The notes under the pieces are model-generated. The model saw nothing but the letters and a program-made list of their open reading frames with translations. It was not told the DNA's origin and did no database searches. This document shows positions 1-11,543 of a stretch of 64,000 nt of DNA, piece by piece. Source of the DNA: Spirogloea muscicola (lineage: Eukaryota > Streptophyta > Zygnematophyceae > Spirogloeales > Spirogloeaceae); contig WELB01000022.1 of assembly GCA_009602725.1 (NCBI GenBank), forward strand, positions 1,000,193 through 1,064,192. Reading direction: 5' to 3'. Every line of letters starts with the position of its first letter. Positions within the stretch are counted from its first letter, which is position 1. A program made the position numbers and the translations under genes.

Positions 1-2460
1 GGATATCACCAAATTCGTATTACACCTGAGGATGTATCGAATTCGGCGTTCCGTACGCCATTCGATCACTTCCAATTCAAGGTGCAGAGTTTTGGGTTGA
101 CCAATGCACCTGCCACATTTCAGGCTGTAATGACGAAGGTCCCCCCTACTGTACGATTTCGTGCTGGATTACTTGGATGACATACTGGTGTTCAGTGAAA
201 CGCCAGAAGATCACGTGCGGCACCTCGGCAAGTATGCAGTTGCTCCGTGCAAGCAAGTTGTATGCCAAAAAATCCAAGTGTGTCTTCCACCAGCCCGAAC
301 TGACATACTTAAGTATGTCGCGCCGACCCCAAAACGACTGCAGTAGTGAAGGACTGGCCGGTGCCGCGGAATGTGCCACAGTTGCGTTCCTTCTTGGGAT
401 TCGCGAATTACTTCCGTAAGTTCCTGCAAGGATGCGGATGTGCGGCATCTCCTCTTACGAAGCTCACTCGTAAGGACGTGTCCTGGGGGTGAACGTCCGA
501 GTGCCAGAAGGCATTCAAGGATAAAGAACGGGTCCTAATATATCAACTCATTTCAGCCTTGCCTCGAGAAGGCGTGCCATTTGAAGCAATCCGTGACGCC
601 TCATTGATCGGTATTGGTGCCGTTAACTGCAGGAGGGCCACCCCGTAGCATTTGAGAGTCGCCTGCTTCGTCCGGCAGAGCGTGACTACACTACGGGGGA
701 GCAAGAGCTCCTTGCTGTTGTGCACGCCCTACGTGTGTGGCGATGCTAACTCGAGGGTGTCGAAATCACGGTCGTATATTGCCCGTTGACCTACTTTCAT
801 ACACAACAGCATTTGAGCAGGCGTCAAACAATGTGGGCAGAGTTGTTGGCCATAGTCCATTTCCAGTGGGTGTACCGCCCTGGAAGCATCAATGAGGCGG
901 ACCAGGTGAGCCGCAACATTGTAAAGGCTGATGTGGCGGCTGTCTTGCACGCTTCAGGGGTTCGGACCGCAGACTTACGGCCTACTCGTGGAGCTGCGCG
1001 ACAGTCCATCGCCAACCTCTCTGAGCTGTATACGCGTACTCGTGATGGGTATAGCCTGACCCGTGGTTTGCAGATGCAACCAAATACACGCACACTTGTG
1101 TCTGACCAAGGGGTTTGGTGGCAAGGGGACGCCATTGTAGTTCCTGATTGCAATGTCCAACGAAGTACTATCATGCAAGAGATGCATGAGCCACCTAATA
1201 GTGGTCATTTGGGTGTGGGGAAAAGAAAGAAAGCTATTCAGCTTCTCTTTTGGTGGCCCGGCTTGAAAGCCCAGATACAGTCTTTTGTGAAGACTTGCGC
1301 CACCTGCCAGCGTAATAAGGCACGCTCTCACAAGCCTGCCGGATTGCTCCAACCTTTGGAGATTACACCGCGGAACTGGTCTGATGTCAGTGTGGATTTC
1401 ATTACCCAACTCCCCAAGACGCGCAAAGGCTATGATGCCATTGTCGTGTTTGTGGATCGTCTAAGTAAACTGGTGCATTTTGCGCTTACGACCACCACAG
1501 TGTCCGCTCAGGTATTGCCTGGTATATTCGTGGACCGTGTATGGAAATTGCACGGAGTGCCCGAGCGAATCGTGTCTGATTGCGACCATTGCTTCACCGA
1601 TTACTTCTGGCGTGAAGTGTGCAGGCTTATTGGCACTAACAATCCTCATCCACGGCATTCCACCTCCAGACCGATGTCAGACTGAAAGGATGAATCGGGT
1701 TTCGAAGGACATGTTACGGCATTTTGTAAACCCCAGCCAGACTGACTGGGATAAGTATCTTGCTCCAGCGGAATATGCTGTGAACAATGCCTTCATTAGT
1801 CCACCAAGAACACCCCTTTCTTCCTCAACTACGGTCAGCATCCCCGGGCTTTTACAGGTGGGGAGGCCGGAATGCGTGCCGGCCGCAGGGATCTTTACCG
1901 GTCACCTCCTGGAAGCTCAGCGGAGGGCTAGGCAATGCTTGGAGATTGCCCAGCAACGGCAAAAGGCGTAGCGTCGAGATATATCCTTGGACGTGGGTGC
2001 TCAAGTGCTATGAGCACAAAGCACCTCTCCATTCGGGCTGTAGGTACGCCTAAATTGCTGCCAAAGTGAGTTCCAAGTGAGTTCCCTTTCGTTTGATGCG
2101 CAATATCGGTCCGGTCGCATATGAGCTGGATACACCGGTACACTGGAAAATCCACAAGGTATTCCACGTGTACCAGCTCGAACCCTTCTATTCGGATGGT
2201 CGTGTCCAACCGCCCCCACCTCCCCTCGTCGTTGCGAACGAGGAAGACTTTCAGGTGGAGGAGATATCGTCTCACTGCGAGAAACTCCGTGGCGACGTAA
2301 GTCCCGAGAGTACCTTGTCGAGTGGCTCGGTCATGGACATGAGCGCAAAAAAGTGGAAACCAACGGCTAATCTTGCCCATTGTCGCGCCGTTCTCCGTAA
2401 GTATCTTGCCAAAGGGCATTCCCCTTTGCGTCGTAGTACCACAGGCCCCCGTCAAACTTA
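1..2460 (+). pseudogene. Ty3/gypsy chromovirus pol fragment, copy A (RT, RNase H, integrase, chromodomain)
   Basis: The window opens inside a reverse transcriptase. A canonical YLDD box follows at about 170-185 (LDYLDDILVFSETPEDH), then the RNase H tether at 455-500 and RNase H remnants to about 960. Integrase follows: an HHCC zinc-binding module at about 1,180-1,325 (HEPPNSGH then CATCQRNK) and the core with VDFITQLPK and ERIVSD at about 1,390-1,580. A chromodomain relic lies at about 2,220-2,420 (FQVEE, then a WKPTANLAHC-like end). Several frameshifts and stops break the frame, so this is a dead copy. Chromodomain and domain order identify a chromovirus. The 5' half lies outside the window. 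Confidence 0.9.
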
Positions 2461-2525
2461 ACCTCTTCGGGATTGTGCCCTCCTATCCTTGTTCCCGAGG
2501 ACGTGAACATCGAAGTGGGGAGGAT

Positions 2526-3350
2526 TGTAACGTCCCCGCCGTTACGGGACGCTTAACTTCGAATTTAGCGCTAACCACTGACGCGCACGTTACTGACGCG
2601 TGCGACGCGCGTGCGACGCACAAGAGCGCCGCACAAGGTGTCGTGCGGTGTGACGCGCCTGCTGACGATATGACGTTCAGGCGCGCCGCCTCCAGCAGAG
2701 GCGGCAAATCCTGAACTTCCAGAACGGAGCTCCTCGGCATATTCCTGAATCTGCCGCCGTGCTCGCAATGACGTGTATGTGACACGTGTGGCGCGCCCGT
2801 GACGCCGCGCCACATCCGTGACCCACTGGCGGCGCCGCAAGCCGGCTCCGCGGGGCGCCGCTGCAAGGCGGCGCCGCAGGGCGCCGCTCGGTGGCGCCGC
2901 AGAACGGCCGCCGCCTTCAGAAGGGAGCCGCGTGGCCTGCCCTCGCACTAGATTCCCCTTGTGGAGCCCGCCTTCCCGAAAATGGGCCCTGAGACGAGCC
3001 TCCCAGGGACCCCTGGGGAGGGTGGCGCATGAAGCACTACAAGTAGGGCTGAGAGCAGACTCGGGGGACACCCGGTCAACATGCCTGCTGCTGCACCCCG
3101 TCGCCGCATCCCGTTGTCGCGGATCTTCATCGGCTATTTTTGAGTAAGACTGTGACTGCTTCCTTTGAGGACAGTCTCTGACCCGTAACTGAGAGGTGAA
3201 TCGCCGCCCGTCGGCGGCGCCTCAGGCAAGGTATTCCGCTGCGTAGTACACGTGTGCTTCACTGTGCCGGGGGTTTGTCTCTGAACCCCAGCGACCGAAA
3301 CCAATAAGAATATACTAATCCCTGACTTTACTCTTCAGGGTCAGGGTCAT
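2526..3350 (+). repeat. 3' LTR of chromovirus copy A
   Basis: A purine-rich tract (GAAGTGGGGAGGAT) ends at 2,525 and the LTR begins TGTAACGTCCCC. The same tract-plus-TGTAAC junction recurs at 4,907 and 19,485. The interior (about 2,575-2,900) is very GC-rich, with dense CG-rich short motifs such as TGACGCG. The 3' end is judged from similarity to other LTR ends in the window and is uncertain by about 10 bp. Confidence 0.75.
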
Positions 3351-3353
3351 GAC

Positions 3354-4800
3354 TTGGCACAACTCAGATTCCAGTGGATTTGCACCGCCCTGAAAGGATC
3401 AACGTTGCGGACCCCGGTGAGCCGCAACATTGTAGGCGCTGCTGTGGCGCCTGTCCTGTGTGCCACAACGGTTCAGACTGCAGACGTGCGGCCTACCCGT
3501 GGGGCCGCAGGGCAAAGCACCACCAACCTCTCTTGAGCTGTATGTACGTTATTCGTGATGGGTATGGCACAGACCCTTGGTTTGCACTTGCAACCGATAC
3601 ACGCACAGTAGTATATGACCAAGGCTTCTGGTGGCGAGGTGACGCCATTGTGGTGCCCAACTGCAATGCCTTGCGCAATAGTATCACACAAGAGACCCAT
3701 GAGACTCCGTACAGTGGACATTTGGGTAAGGAAAGACAAAGAAAGCTATTCAACTTCTCTTTTGGTGGCCCCCCTTGCAAGGCCACGTACGGTCTTTTGT
3801 CAAGACGTGTGCCACCTGCCAGCGTAGTAAGGCACGCTCTTACAAGCCTGCCGGGTTGCTTCAACCTTTAAAGATCTTTCGCGGAATGGTACTGGTCTGA
3901 TGTCAGGGTGGATTTGATCACCCATTTGCCTAAGACGCGCAACGGCTATGACGCCATTGTCGTGTTTGTGGCTCGTGTAAGTAAGACGGTGCATTTTGTC
4001 CTGACGACCACACGGGTGTCCGCTCGGGAATTTGCTGGCATGTTTGTGGACCGAGTATGGGAACAGCACGGAGTACCCGAGCGCATCGTGTCTGACCGTG
4101 ATCCTAGCTTCACGGGTCACTTCTGAAGAGAAGTGTGCAGGACTCTTGGCACGAAGCACTTTCGTGATCTACCAAAAACACACCGTTCTTCCTAGATTAA
4201 GGTCAGCGTCCCCGATCACCTTCGCAGGTGGGGAGGCCGGAGCGCGTTCCGGCCACAGTAAGCTTCACCGGTACCCTCTTTTGGAAGCTCAGCGGAGGGC
4301 TAAGCAATTTCTTGACAACTGCTCAGAATCGGCAAAAGCAGTATGCTGATCTACGTCGCAGGGACGTGTCCTTCGACGTGGGTACCCAAGTGCTGTTGAG
4401 CACCAACACTTACGCTTGCGGGCTGTAGGTACGCACAAAGTTGCTGCCAAAGCGGGTTGGACCCTTTTGTGCGCCTGATCGGCAAGGTCGCATACGAGCT
4501 TGATACGCCGGTACAATGGAAAATCCACAAAGTTTTGCATGTGTCTCAGCTCGAGCCATACCATACGGATTGCCGTGTCCAACCGCCCCCATCTCCCCTC
4601 GTTATTGATGGCGAGAAAGAGTTTCAAGTGGAGGAGATTCTGTCGCACTAAAACAAACTCTGTGGGCGTCGTAAATCCCATGAGTACTTATCGAGTGGCT
4701 CGGCAATGGGCCGGAGCACAATATATGGGAATTTGCGGACAATCTTGCCCATGTCCTTCCCGCGTCCAGAAGCTTATCTGACAGGAGGCACGGGCTCTTC
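3354..4800 (+). pseudogene. Ty3/gypsy chromovirus pol fragment, copy B (end of RNase H to chromodomain)
   Basis: The sequence begins abruptly at the distal RNase H region, homologous to about 840-930 of copy A, immediately after copy A's LTR. It continues through the HHCC region (about 3,690-3,830), the integrase core (VFVARVSKTVHF and ERIVSDRDPSF at about 3,960-4,120) and a chromodomain relic at about 4,600-4,730 (EFQVEEILSH). A large integrase section after 4,160 is missing. It is broken by stops and ends at its own polypurine tract and LTR. Confidence 0.85.
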
Positions 4801-4906
4801 TCACCGTCGTCCAGTCTCTTCCCGCCGGGGTTGATCTCCCTGGGTTGAACTCCCTGCAGTTCTTCTTCTTGTTCCCGAGGACGTGAACAGCTAAGTGGGG
4901 AGGTAT

Positions 4907-5798
4907 GTAACATTTCCCCGTTTGGGCGTGCCAACGGTGCCGGTAACCTCGTATCGTGTCTACCGTTTGGAGTCCCAAACGGTGCAGGTAAGCACCCCGT
5001 GTAGCTAAGTACGACTTTGTACCGCACGTGCAGGCGGCCTCACCCGCCAGGTTGTCCGAGAGGCGCTGCTTCGCTCGCGCGCAGCATCGTCCGGGAGTTG
5101 TCGTACTCCTTTTGGCGGACGCTGCTTCGCTCGCGCGCGGCATCGTCCGGGACTTTAACTCCATTTGCCAGGCGCCGCTTCCTTCGCTCGCGAGAGCGTC
5201 TGGCAAATCCGTCGTGTTCCCTGGAGTTTCCCTCCAGCCGTCAGGCGCTGCTTTGCTCGCGCGGGGCAGCGTCCGGCAGATCCGTCGTGTTCCCTGGACT
5301 CTCACTCCAGCCGCCATACGCTGCTTTCCCGCGCGCGGCAGCGTCCGGCTTATTCGTCGTTTCCCTTGTCTGGCCCGCCCCTCCAGGGGAGGGCCATGGG
5401 GGCGTCGTCACGCCCTCTGGGTAAGGGTGGCAGGAGAAATGCTACAAGTAGTGGGCCTTGGCCGGGACCCCTCAGTCCGACCAACGCCGAGAGGGACACA
5501 GCTTTGCTGCTGCCCAGCCAGCCCCGCTGCTGCCTGCTGCCGCCGCCGCCGCCACAGCTCTGCTGCTGTCGCCTGCTGGCCAGCCCGTCGCCGCAGCTCG
5601 TTGCTGCGGGCCCCGCCGGCTCTCTGTAAGTCTATTGATAGAGTCACCGCCCTAGGGATGCCTCAGGGTAAGACTTCCGCTGCGCTCCGTGCGCGTATGT
5701 GCGTTGGCGTTCTGTATGAGGTTGTCTCCAATACACCCTATGTTCGAACCCAAACCGGGATATTCTGACCCTGTGTGATTAAGGCAAGGGATGTTACA
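4907..5798 (+). repeat. 3' LTR of chromovirus copy B
   Basis: This is the clearest complete LTR boundary pair. It follows a CTAAGTGGGGAGGTA tract, starts TGTAACA and ends TGTTACA, giving 892 bp with matching terminal inverted heptamers. The interior has repeated GCGCTGCTTCGCTCGCGCG-like motifs (about 5,055-5,360). The last 60 bp (ATTCTGACCCT, GTGTGATTAAGG) match the LTR at 19,485-20,256. Confidence 0.88.
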
Positions 5799-5880
5799 GA
5801 CCTGGTCTGGCCAGGTGGTCCCGCACGGAGGCCTTAATGGCTCCGTGTCCACCCTGGCGCCTCATTCGGGTCTGCCCATA

Positions 5881-6020
5881 GGGGTGGTGGGACTTCCGAC
5901 AGGTCCGCCCCTCGGGGTGGGCCTCGTGCGGCCTGCCCTTCGGGTGAGCCTTCCCTCGTCAGGTCCGCCCCTCGGGGTCGGCCTCGTGCGGCCCGCCCTT
6001 TGGGGTGGGCCTTGCGGCGG
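5881..6020. repeat. GC-rich tandem repeat, 60-bp period
   Basis: AGGTCCGCCCCTCGGGGT starts at 5,901 and again at 5,961, an exact 60-bp period, with a partial third unit after 6,001. The surrounding 5,799-6,060 has no recognisable coding function. It may be a remnant of an LTR interior, because similar CTCGGGG/GGGCC motifs occur in other LTRs here. Confidence 0.6.
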
Positions 6021-6061
6021 ACCCCACAACCCCGGGAGGGAGGCACGGAGAAGCACAGAAT

Positions 6062-6150
6062 AAGATGCGGCTGCTGATATTAAGGAGCGCCTGTCAAACC
6101 CAGCCAGATACGTACAGAAGGTGTTCATGACAGAGCCACAGGCCTAGGCA
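6062..6150 (-). repeat. LINE-B 3' end relic
   Basis: On the minus strand this matches the LINE-B 3' UTR seen at 32,234-32,310 and 59,652-59,720: a GTCATGAACACC start, the GGCTGG...CAGCC-type segment and a GCAGCCGC end. It is diverged and short, and abuts an LTR fragment. Confidence 0.55.
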
Positions 6151-6463
6151 GAAGTCTGGGGCCGAGACCGGACGGGGACGTCGGATCAGTAAATCCCAGA
6201 GAGAGTGGCGCAGCCCTGCTGCTGCCTGCTGCCGCAGCCTGTCGCCGGCAGATCGCCGCCTGGCTGCGAAGCGTCCGTGGCTGGCCCTTAGTGGGCTAGC
6301 TGCTGACCACCAGCCCAGGAGGAGACGCCGCCTGACGGCGGCGCCACAGGGTAGATTTTCGCTGCGCTGCTTCACTGTGTAGAGGGTTGGGATTTCAACC
6401 CCCCACAGCCAAAGCAACAAGGACAACTTTTGCTAACTGCGTGTGTAGGGGCAGGTTGTCACA
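6151..6463 (+). repeat. Chromovirus LTR, 3' fragment
   Basis: The end has the family signature: ACAAGGACAAC, CTAACTGCGTGTGTAGGGGC and a terminal TCACA at 6,463. A GCCGCCTGACGGCGGCGCC palindrome (about 6,326) and the following CTGCGCTGCTTCACTGTGTAG also occur in the LTRs ending at 8,980 and 15,561. The 5' part is missing. Confidence 0.65.
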
Positions 6464-6950
6464 TGGACAATGGGACTTTCAAAAGTCTCATCTTGTTCAG
6501 CTCGATACCATGTAGACTCGTGTAGTCTTGGCCTTGGCTAGCCATGTCGATTGTGAGGAGAGCTTTGCGGCAAAAGAGCTTTGCGGCAAGAGTGATGGAG
6601 AGACCCGCTTCGGCAATCAGCAGCGGCGGCGGTGGCGGCGGCACGGTGCAGAGGCAGAAGAGCGCGCAACCTCAGGTTAAAATTTCAGCCGGTCGATACA
6701 AGAGGTCGCGGTCGGCTCAGATAAGCTAGTGTGACCGCTGGGCCAAACGCGTCCATGCATAAATCTGATGCTCTGGCATCTCCTTTAACACTCTCTCCTG
6801 CCAATGTCAGATTATGCAGTGACATTACTACTCTGATACAGTGTTGTGTTGTGAGTAGTGGAGCATGCAAGCACATCTACTACACATGCAACCCACAAGA
6901 GAGAATTGGCCTAGTTGGCCTTGGTTTAGGGTGATTCTTACCCTCCATCT
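6464..6950. other. Unassigned stretch between LTR fragment and copia relic
   Basis: No gene is recognised. A short open frame at 6,544-6,729 (plus) encodes a basic, glycine-run peptide with no family I know. It is probably chance or part of the neighbouring copia element's LTR or leader. The distal part (6,740-6,950) is less GC-rich, resembles noncoding copia flank, and lies where that minus-strand element's 3' LTR would be expected. Confidence 0.35.
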
Positions 6951-7490
6951 CAGGAACTTTACATACACTGTGTTCACCCCTTTTGAGTATTCTAGGGCTG
7001 ACCTGCTTCTAGCGGATGATCAATGTCTGCTCACTACTTCACTCCTCTGACAAATAAGCATGTGTTTGTCACGTTTGCCATTCCCTTGGTCAAGCAGTCT
7101 GCTACCATCTTCTGTGTGACGCAGTATGTAGACTGCACTCTACACCGGCCCGTACTTCACGCACCTTGCATATTATGTGCGTGGTTGTCTATATAACGGA
7201 TGAGCGCCAGACTGCTGGTGCTGTCAGTGCTGATAGTGGTAGGATTGACCTGCATTTGCAGAAGCTCTGCTAGCAATTTCTCTCCCACGCGGGCTCACTG
7301 GCTACGCTGAATGCGGCAGTGTATTCGGCCTCGCAGTTAGATAGTCGCAAATGCTCGCTGCAATTTTGACATCCATGAGACGGCCCTCCTGCTTTGGAAC
7401 ACGTACCCCGTTGTCGATCGACACTTCTCTCCTCCTGCAAAGCAGGCAACCACGATGCATAGGTGCTGAACCTTTGTTCGACATGCTTGC
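6951..7490 (-). pseudogene. Ty1/copia RNase H fragment (3' part of a minus-strand element)
   Basis: Reading the minus strand gives the copia RNase H signature in pieces: RSTTGYVFQ, AVSWMSKLQ, CEAEYTAA, an STDSTSSLALI-type block and a VADCLTKGMAN terminus. Frames shift between them. Order and strand match the copia reverse transcriptase relic at 8,981-10,060, so I read the two as one element split by the LTRs at 7,491-8,980. Confidence 0.75.
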
Positions 7491-8221
7491 TGTGACGTCC
7501 TGATCCATATACACGCAGATAGGGGTTAGTACGTCCTGATTGGGTTCGGTCAGTGGGGATTGAGAAGCAAATCCCCTATAAAGCAGAAGCACTACTACAA
7601 CACCCAGCGGAAGTCTTACCCAGAGGCACCACCAAAAGGCGGCAACTCTACAGAGGGTCTGGCTTGTAAGCTGTCCCCGCATGGGGCGCAGCCATGACAC
7701 TTCCGGAGAACCGGCGATGTCCGCAGCGACGAGCTGCGGAGACGGGCTGAGCAGCAGACGACGGCAGCAAAGCTGTGGCGGATGCTGCGGCAGCAAGCAA
7801 GCAGGGCTATGCCTCTCTCTGCCTCACTGATCGAACTACCGAGTCCGCTCTCGGTCGACTACTTGTGATGCTTCAATGCCACCCCCCCTCCAGGGTGTGT
7901 GGGAGCCGCTTCAAGGCCCACCCCGTCAGGGGCGGGCCTCACGAGGGTCGGTCGCGGGGACATGTCACGCCCACGGGAAGACCTCGAGGGAACTGTAAGG
8001 TGGACAGGCATTTGCCACGGGCAGACCGCAAAGGACCCGTAGGACATGTGACGTCCTCGCGCGGACCTCGAGGATACCGCAAGACAGGGGTCACCCAAGC
8101 GGTACATCGCTGGCGGGAGAAGACAATCGCGCGGGAGAAACCACCAAAACGGCCCGCGCCGCAGATGCCACATGTACACGTCGACGGGAGGGTACGGCGC
8201 CCAGACTGGCGTAACGCTACA
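7491..8221 (-). repeat. Solo chromovirus LTR, minus orientation, inside copia
   Basis: The plus-strand sequence begins TGTGACG at 7,491 and ends CGCTACA at 8,221, so both ends are TG...CA and roughly inverted. It contains the same 3'-end block as the LTR at 10,839 (GATCCATATACACGCAG, GGGGTTAGTACGTCC) and a shared interior (GGAGAACCGGCGATGTCC). No internal pol is attached, suggesting a solo LTR or a fragment. Confidence 0.7.
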
Positions 8222-8405
8222 CTTGCTACCCTTCCGGGTCGCAACAGAGCATGAAGCAGAGAACGATGACGACCCACGCAGGCCTTATCAACACTTGCCT
8301 GAGACCGTGACAGAGGGGCCTGGATGTTGGCGGCCGCGTATGAAGGCAGGGTGACGACGGCCTCCTGAGCCGCGTACTCCAAGCACCAGTCCATTGAGTG
8401 CTAGA

Positions 8406-8980
8406 CATAACGCAGAAGTTGTTTAGTGTGCCACACGGTGCTGTTAGCGGTACATGCCCGTTAATTCCACGGACCCAAGTGGCCCGCCAGGCGGCGGGCT
8501 GACTTGCCGGGCAGGTGGGCCGCCAGGTGCGGGCCCCACCCGTCCTAAAATACCCCTCGCCAGGATCCATCCGTCCAAGGAAGGATCATTGGCCCGCCGC
8601 AAGGAAGGCCACGGGGCGACCCGCTCACACCCCAGGATGGGGGGTGGCACGGGGGAAGCACTGCGAGCCTTGGGCTGAGACCCGACATCGCTTTGGACTG
8701 TGAAGCTCAAGAGCAGCCTTACTGCTGCCTGCCGCCGCAGCCGCCGCCACAGCCCGCTGCGGGACTTGTTGCGGGGAGTCCGTGGCTGCGCCCTTTGGGG
8801 GACAGCTGCTGGCTTGCGGCCAGGAGGTGGGGTCGCTGCCGGACGGCGGCGCCACAGGGCCTGTGTTCCGCCTATGCGCTAGTGCTTCACCGTGTAGTGG
8901 GTTCGCTTCTAACCCCCTACAGCCGAACATAAAAAGGACGACTCACCCTAATTGCTTGTATAGGGGCGAGGTTACTTACA
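8406..8980 (+). repeat. Solo chromovirus LTR, plus orientation
   Basis: Near-identical in layout to the LTR at 15,008-15,561: the TGCCACACGGTGCTGTTAGC block at 8,432, a GGGCCCGCC-rich middle and the 3' signature GGACGACTCACCCTAA then GGTTACTTACA at 8,980. The first two bases are mutated (CATAACG for TGTAACG). The 184 bp between the two LTRs (8,222-8,405) are unassigned. Confidence 0.7.
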
Positions 8981-10060
8981 TTCACCGCTGCTCAGTGTCT
9001 CGGGCCAGGATCCTGCGGATGCGAAGCTAACATGTGAATCGCCAGCGCCAAGTCAGGCCTGGTCCCCATTGCTGCGTACATGATGCTTCCTATGGGCTTC
9101 TCCTACGGCTCTATCTGCATCAGTTCCCTATCGTGCTGACTCTTGGGAGTGTCTTCTGTGCTAAGCTTGAATCTTCTTTCCAGAGGCGTAGATGTTGGCT
9201 TGCTGTCCTCCATGTTGAATCTTTTGAGCACTCCCTTGAGGTACTGCTGTTGTCCTATCCACAGCCTGCCTTTCTGCCTGTCCCTGTTCACTTGGAACCC
9301 AACAAGTAAGAAAATTCACCTATACCCTCAATCTTAAACGTCTGGATAGCATTTGAATTTACCTCCTTCAGTCGCTCTGTAGACTTGCTCAGCAACAGTA
9401 GAACATCCACATAGACTGATACAAATAAGTGCTTCCCCGATCACCTCGTAAATTGTAGAGGCTCTCATTGTTGCTGCTTTTGTCTAATCTGCCTCCTGCA
9501 GAGCTGCATTAGGTCGTATATTTCACGCCCTTGGCGCCTATTTTAAGGAATACAAGCTTTTCTTCAAGTTACATACATAGTTGGCGTACTGTCTTTGTCT
9601 GTATCCTTCAGGCTGCTCTATGTATACTTCCTCCAGTAAGTTGCCATTATATAATGCGGTCTTTCCGTCCATCTGATGACGCTGATAGTCTTCAACTGCT
9701 TCAATGGCTGACAGATTTCTGATTGTAGTGAAATTGTAGTGGAATTTTGTTACCGGAGCAAAAGTCTCTGCACAAATTAAACCGCTATCTGACTGTACGC
9801 CTTAGCTACCAGTCTGGCCTTAAATAACTCGACATTCCCTTTCGCATCACTCTTCACCTTCAGGACCCACTTACAGCCCACCACTTTTACACCCTTTGGT
9901 AATTGGACCAACTCCCATGTGTCGTCTTTCTCAATAGACTGTATTTCATCCTTGGCAGCTTGCTCCTATGCGCTGCTTCAGAACTGGCCTCAGCAAGCGT
10001 GCGGGGCTCCTGAGACTCCTTAGTCTTTAAAGCAGACTGTCAACTTGATATCTGAACCCT
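8981..10060 (-). pseudogene. Ty1/copia reverse transcriptase relic
   Basis: The minus strand carries copia RT pieces in order: TWELVQLPKGVK-like and GCKWVLKVK-like motifs at about 9,850-9,930, heavily decayed sequence through 9,300, then an intact block at 9,103-9,291 (GQQQYLKGVLKRFNMEDSK and KPTSTPLE) and LAIHMLAS near 9,020. The element has many stops. Its RNase H lies at 6,951-7,490 beyond two inserted LTRs. Confidence 0.75.
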
Positions 10061-10186
10061 AAACCCATGTAAGGCGGATGGCTGTGTGAAGTCGCCCCCA
10101 CTTACCCTTCATATCACAACGAAGATTCTTCAAAGGAAATGTCTCCACACAGGGACAATTTCGATGGGCGTCGTACATATCATTAT

Positions 10187-10391
10187 CTACATGGCCGGAA
10201 TGTCAATGAAGCAGTAATGGGTTGACAAATACCTGGAAACTAGACACCTGGCAATATTGACTGTCAGTATCGCAGGAAAGGCTTGACAGATGCCTGGAGG
10301 AAGATATTTCACAAGGTCGACTAAATATTCGGTATACTCTTTGAGCTGAGGGTGGTGCAATTTGCAATCGTGACGAGCGAGACTGCGTGAT
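10187..10391 (+). repeat. Dispersed repeat shared with 38,970-39,190
   Basis: The two copies share GGAATGTCAATG, ACTAGACACCT, TTGACTGTCAGT and GCAGGAAAGGCTTG in the same order. One frame gives an ERRLETRHL-like peptide at the 39-kb copy, reminiscent of retrotransposon gag proteins, but stops are frequent. It could be a gag relic or noncoding leader. Confidence 0.4.
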
Positions 10392-10838
10392 TGTAACGTC
10401 CCCGCGTTCACGGTATACTTAACCTCGATTTTAACCATATAGTATCGGTGTCGCGGATTAGTATCGATGTACTCCCGCGCCCCATTGACGCTCGGGTGAC
10501 GGCGCGCGACTGACGCGCGTGAAATGCCCCGCGCCTCAGTGACGCGCGGATGACGCGCGCAAACCTGACGCGCTTGCGACGCACGGGTGAATCGCGAGGT
10601 CACGACGGTGTGACGCGCCTACCGGCGATGTCATGCACAGGCGCGCCGCTTCCAGAAAATGGCGCCGCTTCAGAAGTGGAGCTGCTCGGCGGGTCCTCAC
10701 GATCCGGCCTCCGTACTCATGGTGAAATGCATGTGATGCCCTATGACGCGCCTGCGACGCGTGCGACGCACCTGCGACGCGCATGTGACGCGCAGGGCGC
10801 GCCGCTTCCAGAGGGAAGCCGCTTGGCCGGCTTCTCGT
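10392..10838 (+). repeat. Truncated chromovirus LTR (5' part)
   Basis: It starts TGTAACGTCCCCGC and resembles the LTR at 2,526: GCGC-rich motifs (TGACGCGC repeated between 10,480 and 10,790) and the GGCGCGCCGCTTCCAG block, which itself occurs twice here. It stops exactly where a minus-oriented LTR end (TGTGACG) begins at 10,839, so it was probably interrupted by insertion of that element. Confidence 0.65.
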
Positions 10839-11543
10839 TGTGACGTACTGATCCATATACACGCAGTTAGGGGTTAGTACGTCCTTATTGAGTTAAGACC
10901 TAGGGGGTTTAGGAAGTACACCATACACAGTCGAACGCCAGCGCACAGGGCGCACACACTGCATCACATAGCACGGCAGCAATCTTACCCTGAGGCACCG
11001 CCAGAAGGCGGCGACTCTACTGAGGGTCTAATTTAGTAGCTGTTTCCAAATGGGGCGCAACCACGGCACTTAAGGAGAGCCGGCGATGTCCGCAGCGACA
11101 ATTTGCGGCGACGGGCTGGCAGCAGACGGCAGCAGCAGGGCTGGGGCGGCGGCTGCGGCAGCAGGCAAGCAGGGCTGTGCCTCTCTCTGGGCGTCAATGG
11201 TCCGACTTACGAGTCTGGCCTCGGCCTGCTACTATGGCGTTCCACCTGCCACCTCTTCCCCGAGGGTGTGACGAGGGTAGCCCCAAGGTGCGGCCCCTGG
11301 AGGAGGAGCGGACCCGCACAATGGGGATACGACTGGCGCGTGACGTGCAAGGTGCGGGCTCGCGTGGCGCGAGTCTGACGAATGGTACACGAGTCTTGAG
11401 GACTCGCGCGTGCCGCGCGTGACTGGCGCGTGCCGCGCGTGACTGATGCGTGAAGCGCGTGACTGGCGTGTGGCACGCGTGAAGCCGCTTGTGAAGCCGC
11501 TAACCGGTACCGTTGATTCTCCCAAACAGGGGGAAACGTTCCA
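10839..11543 (-). repeat. 3' LTR of minus-strand chromovirus
   Basis: On the minus strand the LTR begins at 11,543 (TGGAACGTTTCCCC, a mutated TGTAACGTTTCCCC), directly after a polypurine tract (CTAAGTGGGGAGGAA), and ends at 10,839 with the ATGGATCAGTACGTCACA block. The 11,330-11,480 interior is an array of CGCGTGAC/TGGCGCGTG-like short repeats. Length is about 705 bp. Confidence 0.72.

Noticed and set aside
2571-3147. Several long overlapping open frames on both strands
   Set aside because: They lie in the GC-rich LTR interior, where stops are rare by composition; no conserved protein signature.
5028-5768. 246-codon open frame
   Set aside because: Entirely within the chromovirus LTR; peptide repeats simply mirror the GCTTCGCTCGCGCG DNA repeats.
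6544-6729. Possible small basic protein gene
   Set aside because: 61 codons, glycine run and no recognisable motif; flanked by retroelement pieces and similar in size to chance frames.
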